A DNA stretch of 64,000 bases from Chaenocephalus aceratus (lineage: Eukaryota > Chordata > Actinopteri > Perciformes > Channichthyidae), in NCBI GenBank assembly GCA_023974075.1, contig CM043791.1, positions 3,078,509-3,142,508 of the forward strand, read 5' to 3'. Shown here piece after piece: positions 37,701 through 46,593 of the stretch (the stretch's first letter is position 1; every line of letters begins with the position of its first letter). The notes beneath the pieces were generated by a model. That model made no database searches. It had not been told where the DNA came from and saw nothing but the letters and a program-made list of their open reading frames with translations. The position numbers were made by a program, and so were the translations under genes.

Positions 37701-40700
37701 TTTGTCGCTGCTTTTATTTGAACTATTCATATCTTAAACTGCACTGTAACTTTTATCCATTGTACTTTTTCTTGTAATGTTTAATTGAACTATTTATATC
37801 TTAAACTGCACTGTAACTTTTATTCATGTACTTTTTCTTGTAATGTTTAATTGAACTATTTATATTTTAGACTGCACTGTAACTTTTATCCATGTATTTT
37901 TTCTTAATGTTTATTTGATTAGCTTTTCTTTTTAATGCTTAATGTCGTTCATTTTTTTTTTTTTGTAAAGCACTTTGAATTGCCTTGCGTTGAAAAGTGC
38001 TCTATAAATAAACTTGCCTTGCCTTACATAATTTGAATGTAATAATTAAGTTGATTGTTGTTTGTGGAAGCTCCAGTGAATGAGCCCCATTAACTGAGTT
38101 TTAAACTTTAAATGGAAGATCCCCATAGGCCCCGCCTATTTCCTCCACTGTATCTTCTTGGCCAAAATATAGCCAAAATATGGCCTGTGATTTATAACAC
38201 TTTCGTGTTGGTTACATTTTTTTGTTTGCCACTTAGCAAAAACACCAGAAAAGCAGCTTTAGCTCAGATGGAAGCTCCTTTTTTATGAACTCTCTTGCTT
38301 AAAATAACATAACTATTCATTATAACTGCAGTATATGTTGAGTTGAAATGTGTTTGTTTTCTTCTGCCCTGCAGCCTCTGTGGATGAGAGCTCGTCCAGC
38401 GCCTCCTGCTCCACAGAAGTGCCGGCTGTCAGCTCCCAACCCCAGACTCGCCTCAGCAGGGCGGCAGGACAGCAAGCACGCATCGACACACAGCAGGCCC
38501 AACATGCTCCACACACCCAGACCAGGCTCAGCCGCTCGAGACAGGTCAGCACCATGCGAGTACACACTGGCTGCTCTGTTTGACTAAAGAAGCAACAGTC
38601 AACGAATAGAGAGCAGGTCTACTGTGATTTAGTGTACTGTTTCTAAATTCATGAACACGTGTGCCATGTGACTTTGAGTGGTCTGTAGAGTATGCTTCAC
38701 ATACTGACTGTTACAACCTTTCCATACCACTGTTTGTGTTGCTACAGTCAGGGAGGCAGAGGAAGAAAGCGGTCATGATGCCTCGCGTTGTCCTCACTCC
38801 TCTTAAGGTGAATGGAGAGCATGTTCCCTCAGGTAAGAAGACCAAAGTGATCTGCAGCACATCTACAATGAAAGCAAACATTCAAAATGCTGATGGGTTA
38901 GACCGTTACCTGAGATATACGGAGTTGTCCGGTTTCTTGACAACTGTTTATCCACTTGACTGTTGGGTGTTTTGCTCAGGCCCCAACTTAGTGCAGTGTC
39001 TGTGTCTATGTGAAGATGTGTGAATAAGCATCTAGAGAAAGCAGCAATAGTTCCCATAGTTAATAAACACAAATGGCAGAAAGAATACTGAGTAGATGAA
39101 AAGCGATGAAAGGGGTGTTATTGAGTGTTCTCACCTACTATATAAACGTAATTGATAAGCAGGGAAAATGTTTGAGTGTCTGTGGTGCTCGGCTGTAGCT
39201 ACCTGCAGATGGCTTTAGCTGCAAGTAAATGTATGGGTTTGTTTCCCGCTGTGGCAGGTCCATGAAGAGGAGTCGGGGAGGGTGGACGTAGATTTTGAAA
39301 CACCAGGCTCAATCCTGGTCAACACCAACATCAGAGCCCTTATCAATGTGCGTACCTTCGCAGCCTTCCCAGTACACTCGCAGCAGCAGCTGCTGCAGCT
39401 ACTGCCTGAGGTGGAAAGACAGGTATGCTTTTGTTTTAATCTTATTTAATATAGTGAAGCTGACCTCATGCGTACACTGTTTTGTCAATTTGAATGCATG
39501 TTAAGACAAATTGATACTTTGATCACCTTTGCTCCTTTGATGCAAATGCTCCCGCTTCATTCTGTCCAGTTCAGTTGCTATGGTATGGACCTGTAGTTGC
39601 TATGGTATGGACCTGTAGTTGCCTATGTATGGACTGTAGGTATGGACTTGTTGCTATGGTAGGCCTGTAGTTGCTATGGTATGGACCTGTAGTTGCTATG
39701 GTATGGACCTGTAGTTGCTATGGTATGGACCTGTAGCTGCTTGGAACACGAACACTATGAACACACTCAATGGTTGTTTGATGGTTGAATGATTGTTTCA
39801 GCCGGATGCAGACTGTCAGTTGTAGTATAAATGCAACCGTTCAAATAGTTGTTGCCCACAGCGGTAGGCCTGTCGCGATAAGCAATTAATTGACTTATCG
39901 TACGATAAATTAAAATGGACTCCATAACTTTTCTGACGTCGATAAATTGCCGTTTACATGCGTGTTTACATAAGAATGTGACCAGCATTTTAGCCCGTCG
40001 CGCTGTGGCTGCCGGCCAGGCACGCTGTGAGGGGCGGGGTCAGGACACTCCGTGTGCAGCAGTGCAGCAGCCAAAATGAATAATATAGAGACAACGTGTG
40101 ACTTACTCGAGGGGAATTTGAAGTTAAATGGAATTGATTGCAAAAAGTCCATCTCCGGTGTGGCAGTATTTTGGATTCACGCCAAATCAACGAGGCGAAC
40201 CTACGGACTTGAGTGAGCCGGGCGGTGCGTCACATTGGTTTTAAAGAGGTAGCAATCCGACCAACCTTAAACTGCGCCTGAAACACAACCACCCCGTTCC
40301 GTGTTCCCAGCTGGGAGCACACACGGCAGCTGGAGACGCAGAGCTCCCACCTTCCCCACAGTTTTACAATCAAAGATGCATTTGCCCGACATGTTGGTGC
40401 TCCTTGCTCGAAATCTTTGAAATACAGAATTGGATATGATATGATATTTATTTATCTATAATATTGATTTATTGATGGATAGTCTATTTAATGTATTGTT
40501 TTTGGTTGTGTGTGATTTTAATTAATTTTATAATTAATGTATTTGTTTTATTTATTATATATCATTTATATATTTAATATTATTTCACATTTCATTTGCA
40601 ATGTTGAATGTTCAATACAAAGTTCTGTTTGAACGGATGTACTTTAATTATTATATATTATCTTTATGTCAGTGGTCTACCCTGGTCTCACAACGGTGCC

Positions 40701-42393
40701 GACAATATTATCGTTTATCGCACTCATTTCCGGGAAAATGTATCGTCCAACTAAATGAATTATGTGACAGGCCTACGCAGCGGTATGCAGAATTAACAGT
40801 ATGCACTAGCCTTTAAGCCCCTCTACTTCTCAGGTGCATTACTCCTTTACTTATATGTCTACATTGTGTTCTCTCCTGAAGATTGGACCAGATGGTATGG
40901 CCCGACTGAGTAGCTCAGCTCTCAACAATGAGTTCTTCACCCATGCCTCCCAGAGCTGGAAAGAAAGGCTGGCGGAGGGTAAGTGTATTAGTAATATTCC
41001 ACATTGTACTCGTACCACATAACCAAAAGGTTGTTCTAAAGAAAGGGTAAAGTCATACATGCCAGCAGAACAATTCCCACTAAAAGGCAACACTGTGCCG
41101 AAGCATTCTTGTGTGTGCATGAGAAGGAGGCCATGGGTGCAGAAGGACACACATAACAACCACTTCTGCATGTTGGTGAGTCAGTCCGTCAGGGACCTGA
41201 TTCAGAGAAGGTGCTGTCTTTCTGCTTCTGATGGAGACACTGCCCTGAAACATTACTAACACCAGCTGCTGGTGTACAAGTGATGGGCCGCTTATTAGAT
41301 TTATAACTAAACTATCCTTCAAAAAGGTCAGTGTTAAACCTTTATATGTGTTTGACACATTTAGGTGAGTTCACCCACGAGATGCAAGTGCGTTTCCGAC
41401 AGGAAATGGAGAAAGAGAAGAAAGTAGAGGCTTGGAAGGAAAAGTTTTTTGAAGAGTACCACGGGCAAAAGTAAGAACCATCCCATTTCATTCGAGTCTA
41501 AAATCAATGTTCACACAGCAGCCATATTCTTTCTTATGTCATATTTACAGTGGTTCCTTTAAGGTTAATATATTGGTATTGTAAGTATTATTTAAGCCTG
41601 ACTAGAAGCCTGTATAGCCTTTTATATTTGACATTTATTTGCATGTATTATATTGTTTATTTCCATCTCCTTGCCTTCCTCCATATAGTTTAGACGACAT
41701 TGTTTACCACAATGCGCTCAGACATAGTTTGTGTTCCCGTAGGTCTGGCCTGACACAAGAGGAGTCCCTGAAGCTCACCATGAGTGAAGCCAGTGAAGCT
41801 GCAGCCGGCGTGCTGGACGCTGACGTGGCCGTGGTGGCAGCTGGGGCCCCCAAGAGACGCAGCGTGGGTCGGCGAAGGAGAGATGGCAGGATGAGGAGAC
41901 GCACACGAGCTGACCTGCGTCGGAGGGCCCGTCGGACCCTCTGCAAGGCCCCTCCCCCAGCCCTGCAGTCTGCAGAAGCCGCTGAGCCCAGCCCTGAACT
42001 GGACCTCCCGGCAGATTCTATTGGCTCTCCCATGTCCGACAACACGGTCATTCACGGAGAGGTGGTGCTGCAGGCTGAGTGCGGTGTGGAGCTCTCTGCT
42101 GAGAGTCCCCCCATAGAGACAAAGACCCCCCCCACTCCAGAGCCAGTCATATTGTCAGCCTCCACTCCCACTCCCACTCCCACTCCCACCCCTACTCCCA
42201 GCCCAGCCTCCACCAGTGCAAACGAGGAGCCTGAGGCTGCGTCCCGCCTGCTCCCAGAGGAGAATGCGCCTATACTGGCTTCTACCTCCTCACCTTCCTC
42301 CTCCTCCTCCTCTTCTTCGTCTTCAGCCTCTTCGCCTGTCTCCTCTCCCTCTTCACCTTCTGAAACACAGGGAGCCTTCGCCACAGGCCTGGA

Positions 42394-42426
<33 letters not shown>

Positions 42427-45313
42427 CTCCTCCTCCTCAGCATCCTCCAGTGCTGCAGTCGCCGCCGATCCTCTGGATGACACTGCCTCCGTTGTCACCT
42501 CCGTCACAGGGGGGACGGCCACCAGCAGCCGTGAGAGCAGCCCGTCAGCCAGCCCAGCCCCCACCCCTGCACCCAGCGCTCAGCTCAAGGAACAGAAGAG
42601 AAGGCCCGATGAGGCTCAGGCCTTCTCCAGCTTCCCCGAAAAAAGGCCGCGGATTGAGGACCGTCAGTCCTTTCGTACCACAATTGACAGTGTCCGTACG
42701 GAGAAGCCGCAGCAGACAACCGAAGAGCCCAAGGTGCCGCCGATCCGGGTAAGACTTCGTGCACCAAAGTAAACTGCCTGTTCATCAATAAGCATTTACC
42801 TGCCAAACTTTGACTAACTGTCCTTGTGTTTCTGTCCCAGATTCAACTCTCCAGAATCAAACCCCCCTGGGTCAAAGGTCACCCAACCTACCAGATCTGC
42901 CCCCGCATCGTGCCCCCCGGCGAGGGCTCGCGGCGGTCGGGGACGGGCGGTGCGCGGACCCTTGCGGACATCAAAGCCCGCGCCCAGCAAGCCCGGGCCC
43001 AGCGGGAGGCCGCTGCTGCTGTTGCAGCCTCTAGCGACGGGGCAGGGCCGGGGGTCCGGCTGCGGCCTGCTGCTGGGCTACCGGATTGCAGCAATGGACG
43101 ACGAGCGAGAGAGCATCCAGGACCTATCGAGCCCGGAGGAGGAGGAGGAGGAGGAGGGGGGGGGGGGAGGAGGAGGAGGAGGTAGTGGAAGAAGGGGAGG
43201 TGGTGGGGTGGAGGAGCAGGGATCGTCTTCAGGCTCTAATACGTCAGGAACACAACTACAGCTTCACAATGTAGAGCCCCAGCCCTCCCCTTCCCCTTCC
43301 CTGTCCACTACCTCAGCCTCTTTGTGTTCGGAGGCCCCACAGACCCCAAGCTCTCCTCCAGAGGATGCAGCTGGAGGGCCAGAAACTGGAGAGGAGGTAG
43401 AAGCAACATCAACTAATGTCCAGAATTCCTCCAAAAGTCCTGAAGACCAGGCACCTGACTCCGCCTCTCCAAAGCCTAAGGCGATGGAGTCTCCTGCAGC
43501 CATCTCAGAGATGGCTGAACATGGTTCCATAAAACCTCCCCTGACCCCAACCTCCATCCCGGATTCCTTTCCTAGGTTTGGAGCTCAGGGTGTGGATGTT
43601 ATACAGACGCTGGCCAGCTCTTCTCGGGCCAAAGATCTGGTACAGGTGAAGGAGTCTGGACTGGGCGGTGTAATCCAGCATGGTTCCCACCATGTGGAGC
43701 ACCAGGATGTGTTCTCTCCCTCCGCAGGGAGGAGGCAAACAGAAGCTCATTCCTCTGGTGGAGAGAAAGAGTACGAGGCTGGGACGCATAGTGACTCCAC
43801 GGAAACGGCCTCAGACTGTGAGAATGACCTTCAGGAGGATGAGCAGCAGCCTGACGGGGACTGGGGCCCCCCACTGAGCATCCAGAGAAACAGCCAGCTG
43901 GTCATCTACAGCCCTCCCCCAAAGAACCATCAGCCGGTCATCCAGGCCCACGTGTCCAACCGCCACGGTCAGACTGTCATCCAGCCGTGCTTCCCCAACG
44001 GCCTGCCTCACCCTCAGCACAGCAGCCCCCGCTCCCAGGACTACCAGTCTCTCCCCACAGCCCATCAGCAGGGGTTAGAAGATGGCGTTGTGATCAAACT
44101 TGAGTCTGGAGAGGAGTGTCGGGAAGTCGTGAAGCCCTCAGCTGCAGCTGCCTCCAGGAGGATGGCCAGCTCAGCTAGAGCAGTTTCCAGTGTGGAGGCC
44201 AACAATCCTCTTGTTACCCAGCTCCTGCAGGGCAGTCTGCCCCTGGAGAAGGTTTTACCCTCACACTCTACCAACAGGCTGGAGATCAGCCGACTGCCAG
44301 GACCCCAACCCCCACCACCAGGGTCACGGACCCCAGGGCTTAGCCACAGGCCTGAGGGCTCAGTCCAGTCTTCTAGCCCTGAACTGAACGCAGCCTCTCA
44401 GATCCACAACAAGTCTCCAACAGATCGTCCAGTCTCCTGTCTGATGGAGACACCAGCAGGGCAGTACCAGGCTCCGCAAGCCCCCGGGGCTGTCGCGGTC
44501 ATCACCTCCCTGCCCCCCTCCTCATCCTCCAGGAGTAAGTCAGACCCTGAGACTGCTGGGGAGTCTGTGGTTATAAAAGACTCTCATGGCCGTCAGCCTT
44601 CACAGGGGGTCACTCCAGACAGGCCCCAGCAAGCCCACAGAACCACGCCCAATGGCCCCTCTCCTCCCCATGCAGACCCATGTCCCACAGAGGTGTTGCC
44701 TACCATTAAGATTAACTGGCGGCCCCCGCAGTCTCAGTCTCCTGCTTCCACCATAAAGAATGAAGTGGGTGCACGGCCTGCTTGTCAGGCTCTCTCCAAA
44801 TCCTCCCCCATCAAACCCATGAGTGTTACCAAAAAAGAGCCCGGGAGCTCTATGGACGGCTACCTGAGCGGGGGGGCGATGGAGGGACTCCTCAACATGG
44901 AGATGACTTTAGCAAGGATGGCAAAGAAAGAGCACAGCAAGGCTAGCTACTCCTCTGGCTCTCCCTCTCTCCCTCTCCTCCTCCTCCTCCTCCCCCTCCT
45001 ACTGCCTCCACCCTTCCCTTCCAGCTCTATGGGAAGCTCCCCAAACACGGTGGAGGAGTCAGCTACACAGCCAATGTTTCAGTGATGGACAGCGGATTCT
45101 CGCGCAGCATGGCGGACGGAGTTCTGCAGCTGCGCCCCCGTCAGACCACCCTCAGCATCCAGGCCTACACTGACAGTACTGCGGAGGAGGTGGCGCTCAA
45201 GTGCTCGTGCCGCCTCAAAGCCATGATCATGTGCCAGGGCTGCGGTGCCTTTCTGCCATGACGACTGCATCGGGCCCTCCAAACTGTGCGTGTCGTGCCT
45301 GGTGGTCAGATAG
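22731..45313 (+). CDS. asxl1: ASXL1 (Additional sex combs-like 1), 11 placed exons
   Basis: ASXL1 is a nuclear chromatin scaffold. Its DEUBAD domain activates the deubiquitinase BAP1 on ubiquitinated H2A, and it links to Polycomb and other chromatin complexes. Coding exons placed by GT-AG sites and phase: 22731-22787, 29571-29653, 31077-31194, 31798-31984, 38375-38544, 38748-38832, 39268-39422, 40882-40978, 41365-41470, 41743-42748, 42841-45313. The first exon ([18 protein letters not shown]) separates it from ASXL2/3. The domains are HARE-HTH (residues about 10-87), DEUBAD (about 240-355), a low-complexity middle, and a C-terminal PHD finger. Expected length is about 1,500 residues, near the mammalian protein. 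Oddities: a probable 3-nt microexon between exons 2 and 3, an ambiguous splice at exons 6/7, and three apparent frame changes in the last exon. It is confidently asxl1; whether this copy is functional is uncertain. Confidence 0.93.
24357..27090. repeat. ~40-bp minisatellite (VNTR), about 70 copies, ASXL1 intron 1
   Basis: A contiguous tandem array of a 38-41-bp unit built on ACTGGCTGTCTACATGATGT then GGTCTGCCTCACACAGGGG. Units differ mainly in the G-run (GGGG, GGGGG, GGGTG), in CACA versus CA, and in an occasional GGCC for GGTC. There are no spacers, so it is not a CRISPR array. Since the unit is usually not a multiple of three, the short ORFs found in it are incidental. It occupies about 2.7 kb of the first intron. 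Confidence 0.97.
27210..27916 (+). mobile_element. hAT MITE with TSD TTAGATAG, ASXL1 intron 1
   Basis: TTAGATAG flanks both ends (27202-27209 and 27917-27924). The termini are TAGGGATGCTCCGATC and GATCGGAGCATCCCTA. Near 27354 a short frame ([13 protein letters not shown]...CNVCV) is the N-terminal piece of a BED-finger transposase, stopped almost at once. It provides the uninterrupted version of the element split by a LINE at 34899-38130. Confidence 0.87.
28209..28704. mobile_element. Inverted-repeat MITE, CTA flanks, ASXL1 intron 1
   Basis: The termini TGCGGCTTTCACACCAGCG and CGTTGGTGTGAAAGCGGCA are inverted, with CTA on both sides. Subterminal AGCTCCGAG/CTCGGAGCT-like palindromes match the element at 4884-5751. 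It interrupts a repeat whose pieces (GTGCACCAGATTGATGCATT and related) recur near 47380 and 56140. Confidence 0.65.
29571..29653 (+). CDS. asxl1: ASXL1 exon 2
   Basis: An 83-nt exon between TTTTGCAG and GTCAGA encoding [20 protein letters not shown] and onward to LKEMR. It forms the core of the HARE-HTH domain. It ends two bases into an Arg codon, the phase that in mammals is completed by a 3-nt microexon. Confidence 0.92.
31077..31194 (+). CDS. asxl1: ASXL1 exon 3 (second half of HARE-HTH)
   Basis: The 118-nt exon follows a (TG)n tract ending in TAG and ends at AAG|GTACAC. It encodes [15 protein letters not shown]... to ...[12 protein letters not shown]. Joining directly to exon 2 keeps frame but omits the Ser found in mammals between Arg and Gly, which a NAG microexon would supply. 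Confidence 0.9.
31798..31984 (+). CDS. asxl1: ASXL1 exon 4
   Basis: An exon from TCTGTAG|AAG to GACG|GTAACA. It encodes [15 protein letters not shown] and a Ser/Thr/Ala-rich linker. The LQW motif directly after FTLK matches the mammalian order. Phase 1 at the end is completed by the next exon. Confidence 0.85.
32647..33386. mobile_element. hAT-Charlie-like MITE in ASXL1 intron 4
   Basis: The termini are CAG(G)GGTTTTCAAAGTGTG and CACACTTTGAAAACCGCTG. The flanking 8-mers (ATCTAGAG and CTCGAGAG) match at six of eight positions, so the target duplication is decayed. No ORF. Confidence 0.65.
33865..34776. mobile_element. hAT element with TSD CCTCTCTC, ASXL1 intron 4
   Basis: CCTCTCTC flanks both ends (33857-33864 and 34777-34784). 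The termini are CAGTGGCGG and CCGCCACTG. The 0.9-kb interior is non-coding. The TSD sits in CT-rich sequence, so the match is slightly less telling than in the other copies. Confidence 0.75.
34899..35244. mobile_element. hAT MITE, left part (split by LINE)
   Basis: It starts TAGGGATGCCCCGATCGATG and follows the intact copy at 27210-27916 up to AATAATGTACAT, where the LINE begins. The continuation resumes at 38025-38130 (ATAATTTGAATGTAATAATT...). The far right terminus has been lost near 38130. Confidence 0.82.
35237..35884 (+). pseudogene. LINE endonuclease, C-terminal part
   Basis: The 215-residue frame carries late motifs of an exonuclease-endonuclease-phosphatase domain: [16 protein letters not shown] and DVALSDHS, whose Asp and His residues are catalytic in the family. 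The N-terminal half is absent. The first few codons come from the flanking MITE, so this Met is not the native start. Confidence 0.75.
35992..37008 (+). pseudogene. LINE reverse transcriptase, catalytic motif deleted
   Basis: The frame shows RT motifs in order: [45 protein letters not shown] (first catalytic Asp) and [17 protein letters not shown]. Straight after [10 protein letters not shown] it should reach the (Y/F)ADD box. Instead about 100 bases are missing, and it rejoins in another frame at a [13 protein letters not shown] segment. Without the two Asp of ADD the enzyme cannot work. Confidence 0.82.
37224..37721 (+). pseudogene. LINE ORF2 C-terminal region
   Basis: The 165-residue frame contains [26 protein letters not shown] and [15 protein letters not shown], the conserved C-terminal block of fish CR1/L2-type LINEs. 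It ends naturally at a stop before the 3' UTR. Confidence 0.8.
37722..37905. repeat. ~65-bp tandem repeat in LINE 3' UTR
   Basis: Three imperfect copies of a unit containing TTGAACTATTTATATCTTA and ACTGCACTGTAACTTTTATC lie in tandem before the 3' terminus. Confidence 0.8.
38375..38544 (+). CDS. asxl1: ASXL1 exon 5
   Basis: An exon between CCCTGCAG and GTCAGC encoding [15 protein letters not shown] and a Gln/Ser-rich stretch ending SRSRQ. SxDExSSxASCSTE is the conserved core of this exon in ASXL1. It ends on a codon boundary. Confidence 0.88.
38748..38832 (+). CDS. asxl1: ASXL1 exon 6
   Basis: Begins after TGCTACAG and encodes [20 protein letters not shown], then VNGEHVPS. The strong donor TCAG|GTAAGA gives phase 1. 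A weaker internal donor at AAG|GTGAAT (38807) would give phase 0. The choice matters for joining to exon 7. Confidence 0.87.
39258..39422 (+). CDS. asxl1: ASXL1 exon 7 (start of DEUBAD)
   Basis: Encodes [20 protein letters not shown]... to ...[11 protein letters not shown], the first part of the BAP1-activating DEUBAD/ASXH domain. With the acceptor at 39257 the join to exon 6 (phase 1) gives an immediate stop. An AG ten bases later (exon start 39268) restores frame. Using 39258 with the weaker exon 6 donor also keeps frame. The region between exons 6 and 7 is only about 425 bp, and I find no counterpart of the extra mammalian exon there. Confidence 0.85.
39573..39738. repeat. 22-bp tandem repeat, ASXL1 intron 7
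   Basis: About seven copies of TTGCTATGGTATGGACCTGT(AG), the outer ones nearly perfect and the middle ones shortened. Non-coding. Confidence 0.9.
39865..40775. mobile_element. hAT MITE with near-perfect TSD, ASXL1 intron 7
   Basis: The flanks are CACAGCGG and CGCAGCGG, 7 of 8 matching. The termini are TAGGCCTGTCGCGATA and GTGACAGGCCTA. It shares a decayed BED-finger coding region with 7450-8055 (for example ACACAACCACCCC and ATCAAAGATGCATTTGCCCG), now full of indels. Confidence 0.78.
40882..40978 (+). CDS. asxl1: ASXL1 exon 8 (DEUBAD)
   Basis: A 97-nt exon encoding [20 protein letters not shown] and [11 protein letters not shown], nearly identical to the mammalian protein. The acceptor is CCTGAAG and the donor is GAGG|GTAAGT. 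Confidence 0.93.
41365..41470 (+). CDS. asxl1: ASXL1 exon 9 (end of DEUBAD)
   Basis: A 106-nt exon encoding [20 protein letters not shown], then [14 protein letters not shown]. The highly charged helix closes the DEUBAD domain. The donor AA|GTAAGA leaves two bases for the next exon. Confidence 0.93.
41743..42748 (+). CDS. asxl1: ASXL1 exon 10 (low-complexity, basic motif)
   Basis: Starts [10 protein letters not shown] after the acceptor CCCGTAG. A basic [20 protein letters not shown] segment follows, a likely nuclear-localisation and nucleic-acid contact region. Then come Ser-, Thr- and Pro-rich low-complexity tracts (TPTPTP, poly-Ser), and the conserved [20 protein letters not shown]...EEPKVPPIR end. 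It is longer than I recall for the mammalian exon because of the poly-Ser and (CTCCCA)n expansions. It ends on a codon boundary. Confidence 0.9.
42841..45313 (+). CDS. asxl1: ASXL1 last exon with PHD finger; three frame changes
   Basis: Begins [20 protein letters not shown] and [12 protein letters not shown] after TCTGTCCCAG. The frame then enters a poly-Gly tract encoded by a 12-G run (43156-43167). Continuing it gives a stop at 43183-43185, while conserved sequence resumes one base later ([35 protein letters not shown]). A second change lies in the CT-rich tract at 44941-45000, before [12 protein letters not shown] third is an extra T near 45250, splitting the PHD finger ([18 protein letters not shown] / [12 protein letters not shown]). 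The ending LCVSCLVVR then stop matches the ASXL C-terminus. Zinc-ligand Cys/His are all present if the frames are followed. Either the assembly has indels or this copy is disrupted. Confidence 0.85.
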
Positions 45314-45684
45314 GGTGCTGCAGCTTCAGCAGGTCAGGCTCAGTGTACAGGACCGGGGAGCCTGACGGCAGGACATGCCTTGTATTATAGAATTGGTCTG
45401 TATTTTTTTTGTTTAAGATTTTCAGATTTTTTTTTAGCTGTACTTATATATTATTATTGTTATTGTTATTATTATTAATATTATTATTGTGAATCTGAGG
45501 CATGGTTGATTGGAAATTGTGCCTTTTTTGTTTTCTTTCCTCAAAACATTTACCTCATCTTATCTTGCTACACCTTTCATCAATTGGTGGTCATCATTGT
45601 TTTGGTCCCTTGTTTCCTCAGCGGACGGGGACCTGTTGTTGTCTTTGCGCAAAGAAATATTTTTTTAAACCATTAAAATGAGTA

Positions 45685-45690
45685 AATAAA
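45685..45690 (+). terminator. ASXL1 polyadenylation signal
   Basis: AATAAA about 370 bases after the stop codon, followed by a T/GT-rich stretch (TTGTTTTGCTGGTTGGGTTT). It is the first good signal after the last exon and implies a 3' UTR of roughly 400 bases. Confidence 0.7.
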
Positions 45691-45959
45691 ATTGTTTTGC
45701 TGGTTGGGTTTTGGCTCCTTTCGTGGTTCCCTTTAAACTCCTGACTCTTCAGTTGGATGAACACATGAAATGATCATTGAACTGTGATAGCTACACTTTG
45801 TGTTGTACAAGAAATTCGGAATCAGAATTCCTTCATCCATCCCACATAGGGAACATTTATATTATAACACCAAAAGTGAAGATAGACAAAAAATAAAGCC
45901 CTATTAGATAAAGGCCACAAAATATTTAAAATGAAAAATGTATTCCAATTTACGAGTAA

Positions 45960-46372
45960 AGGCCCTGACACACCAACCCGATTTTGGGAGTCAGAGGCAG
46001 TCGGGCATTCGCGGCGCTCTACTCAGGTTGGTGTGTCCCGCACCATCGTTGCTTTACAGCACATTTTCACACCTCCTGCGGCCTCCCGCGGCCGATTCAA
46101 CATGTTGGCCCAATCCCAAACCACTCCCTCGACCCTACCCATGTTGAGTCGGCCAAAGAAATCACTCTGTTGATTGTCTGTTGCCTCTTTTGAATGACGA
46201 ATACACACTACCGCTGCCTGCTGGTAAGGCGACGAGTTACCACTCGTCGACTGAAGTCTTTGCGGTGTGTTCGTAGGCGGGCGGCATAGCCGAAGCAGGC
46301 CATGTAGCGGACCTAAAAGTCGGGACGCCTTCGGTACGCGTTCTTTGGTCTCAGGTTGGTGTGTAGCGGCCT
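45960..46372. mobile_element. PIF/Harbinger-like MITE, TSD TAA
   Basis: TAA on both sides (45957-45959 and 46373-46375). The termini AGGCCCTGACACACCAACC and GGTTGGTGTGTAGCGGCCT are inverted. The 413-bp interior includes inverted GACTGAA/TTCAGTC-type blocks and no intact ORF. Confidence 0.7.
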
Positions 46373-46593
46373 TAACATTCGTGATACAATTTTCCAATGA
46401 ACATATTGTACAACAGTGGTGTCGTAGTCTTTGTTTTTAACATTATGTATATTTACTTAAAGGTAGGGTAGGTACGAATGGAGAAACCAGCTCAAGTGCG
46501 CTAGTATTGGAAAGTACGCAGCCGAAACAAATCTGCCCCTTCCTTCAGACTTCCTTACAGAGCCCCTCCTCCCTAGCCTTTTGGGGGCCCTAA

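Larger units (their letters stand above)
35245..38024 (+). mobile_element. L2-clade LINE, 5'-truncated and RT-deleted
   Basis: A non-LTR retrotransposon inserted into a hAT MITE, with a short target duplication TACAT on each side (35240-35244 and 38025-38029). It keeps the C-terminal half of an apurinic-type endonuclease, most of a reverse transcriptase, a C-terminal region, and a 3' end with TCTATAAATAAACTTGCCTT repeats typical of fish L2 elements. The 5' end is missing. Frame breaks separate the parts, and the catalytic YADD-type segment is deleted, so the copy is dead. It lies in ASXL1 intron 4 in the sense orientation. Confidence 0.82.

Noticed and set aside
43140..43190. Programmed ribosomal frameshifting at the ASXL1 G run
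   Set aside because: The two other frame changes in the same exon and the lack of known frameshifting in ASXL genes make assembly indels or real mutation more likely.
41690..44274. Long antisense ORFs opposite ASXL1 exons 10 and 11
   Set aside because: They mirror GC-rich, Ser/Pro-rich coding sequence; no domain, start context or splice signal supports them.
44941..45020. True intron in the ASXL1 last exon
   Set aside because: A good acceptor-like TTCCAG exists, but no GT donor is found upstream within the conserved coding block; left as an open alternative in the findings.
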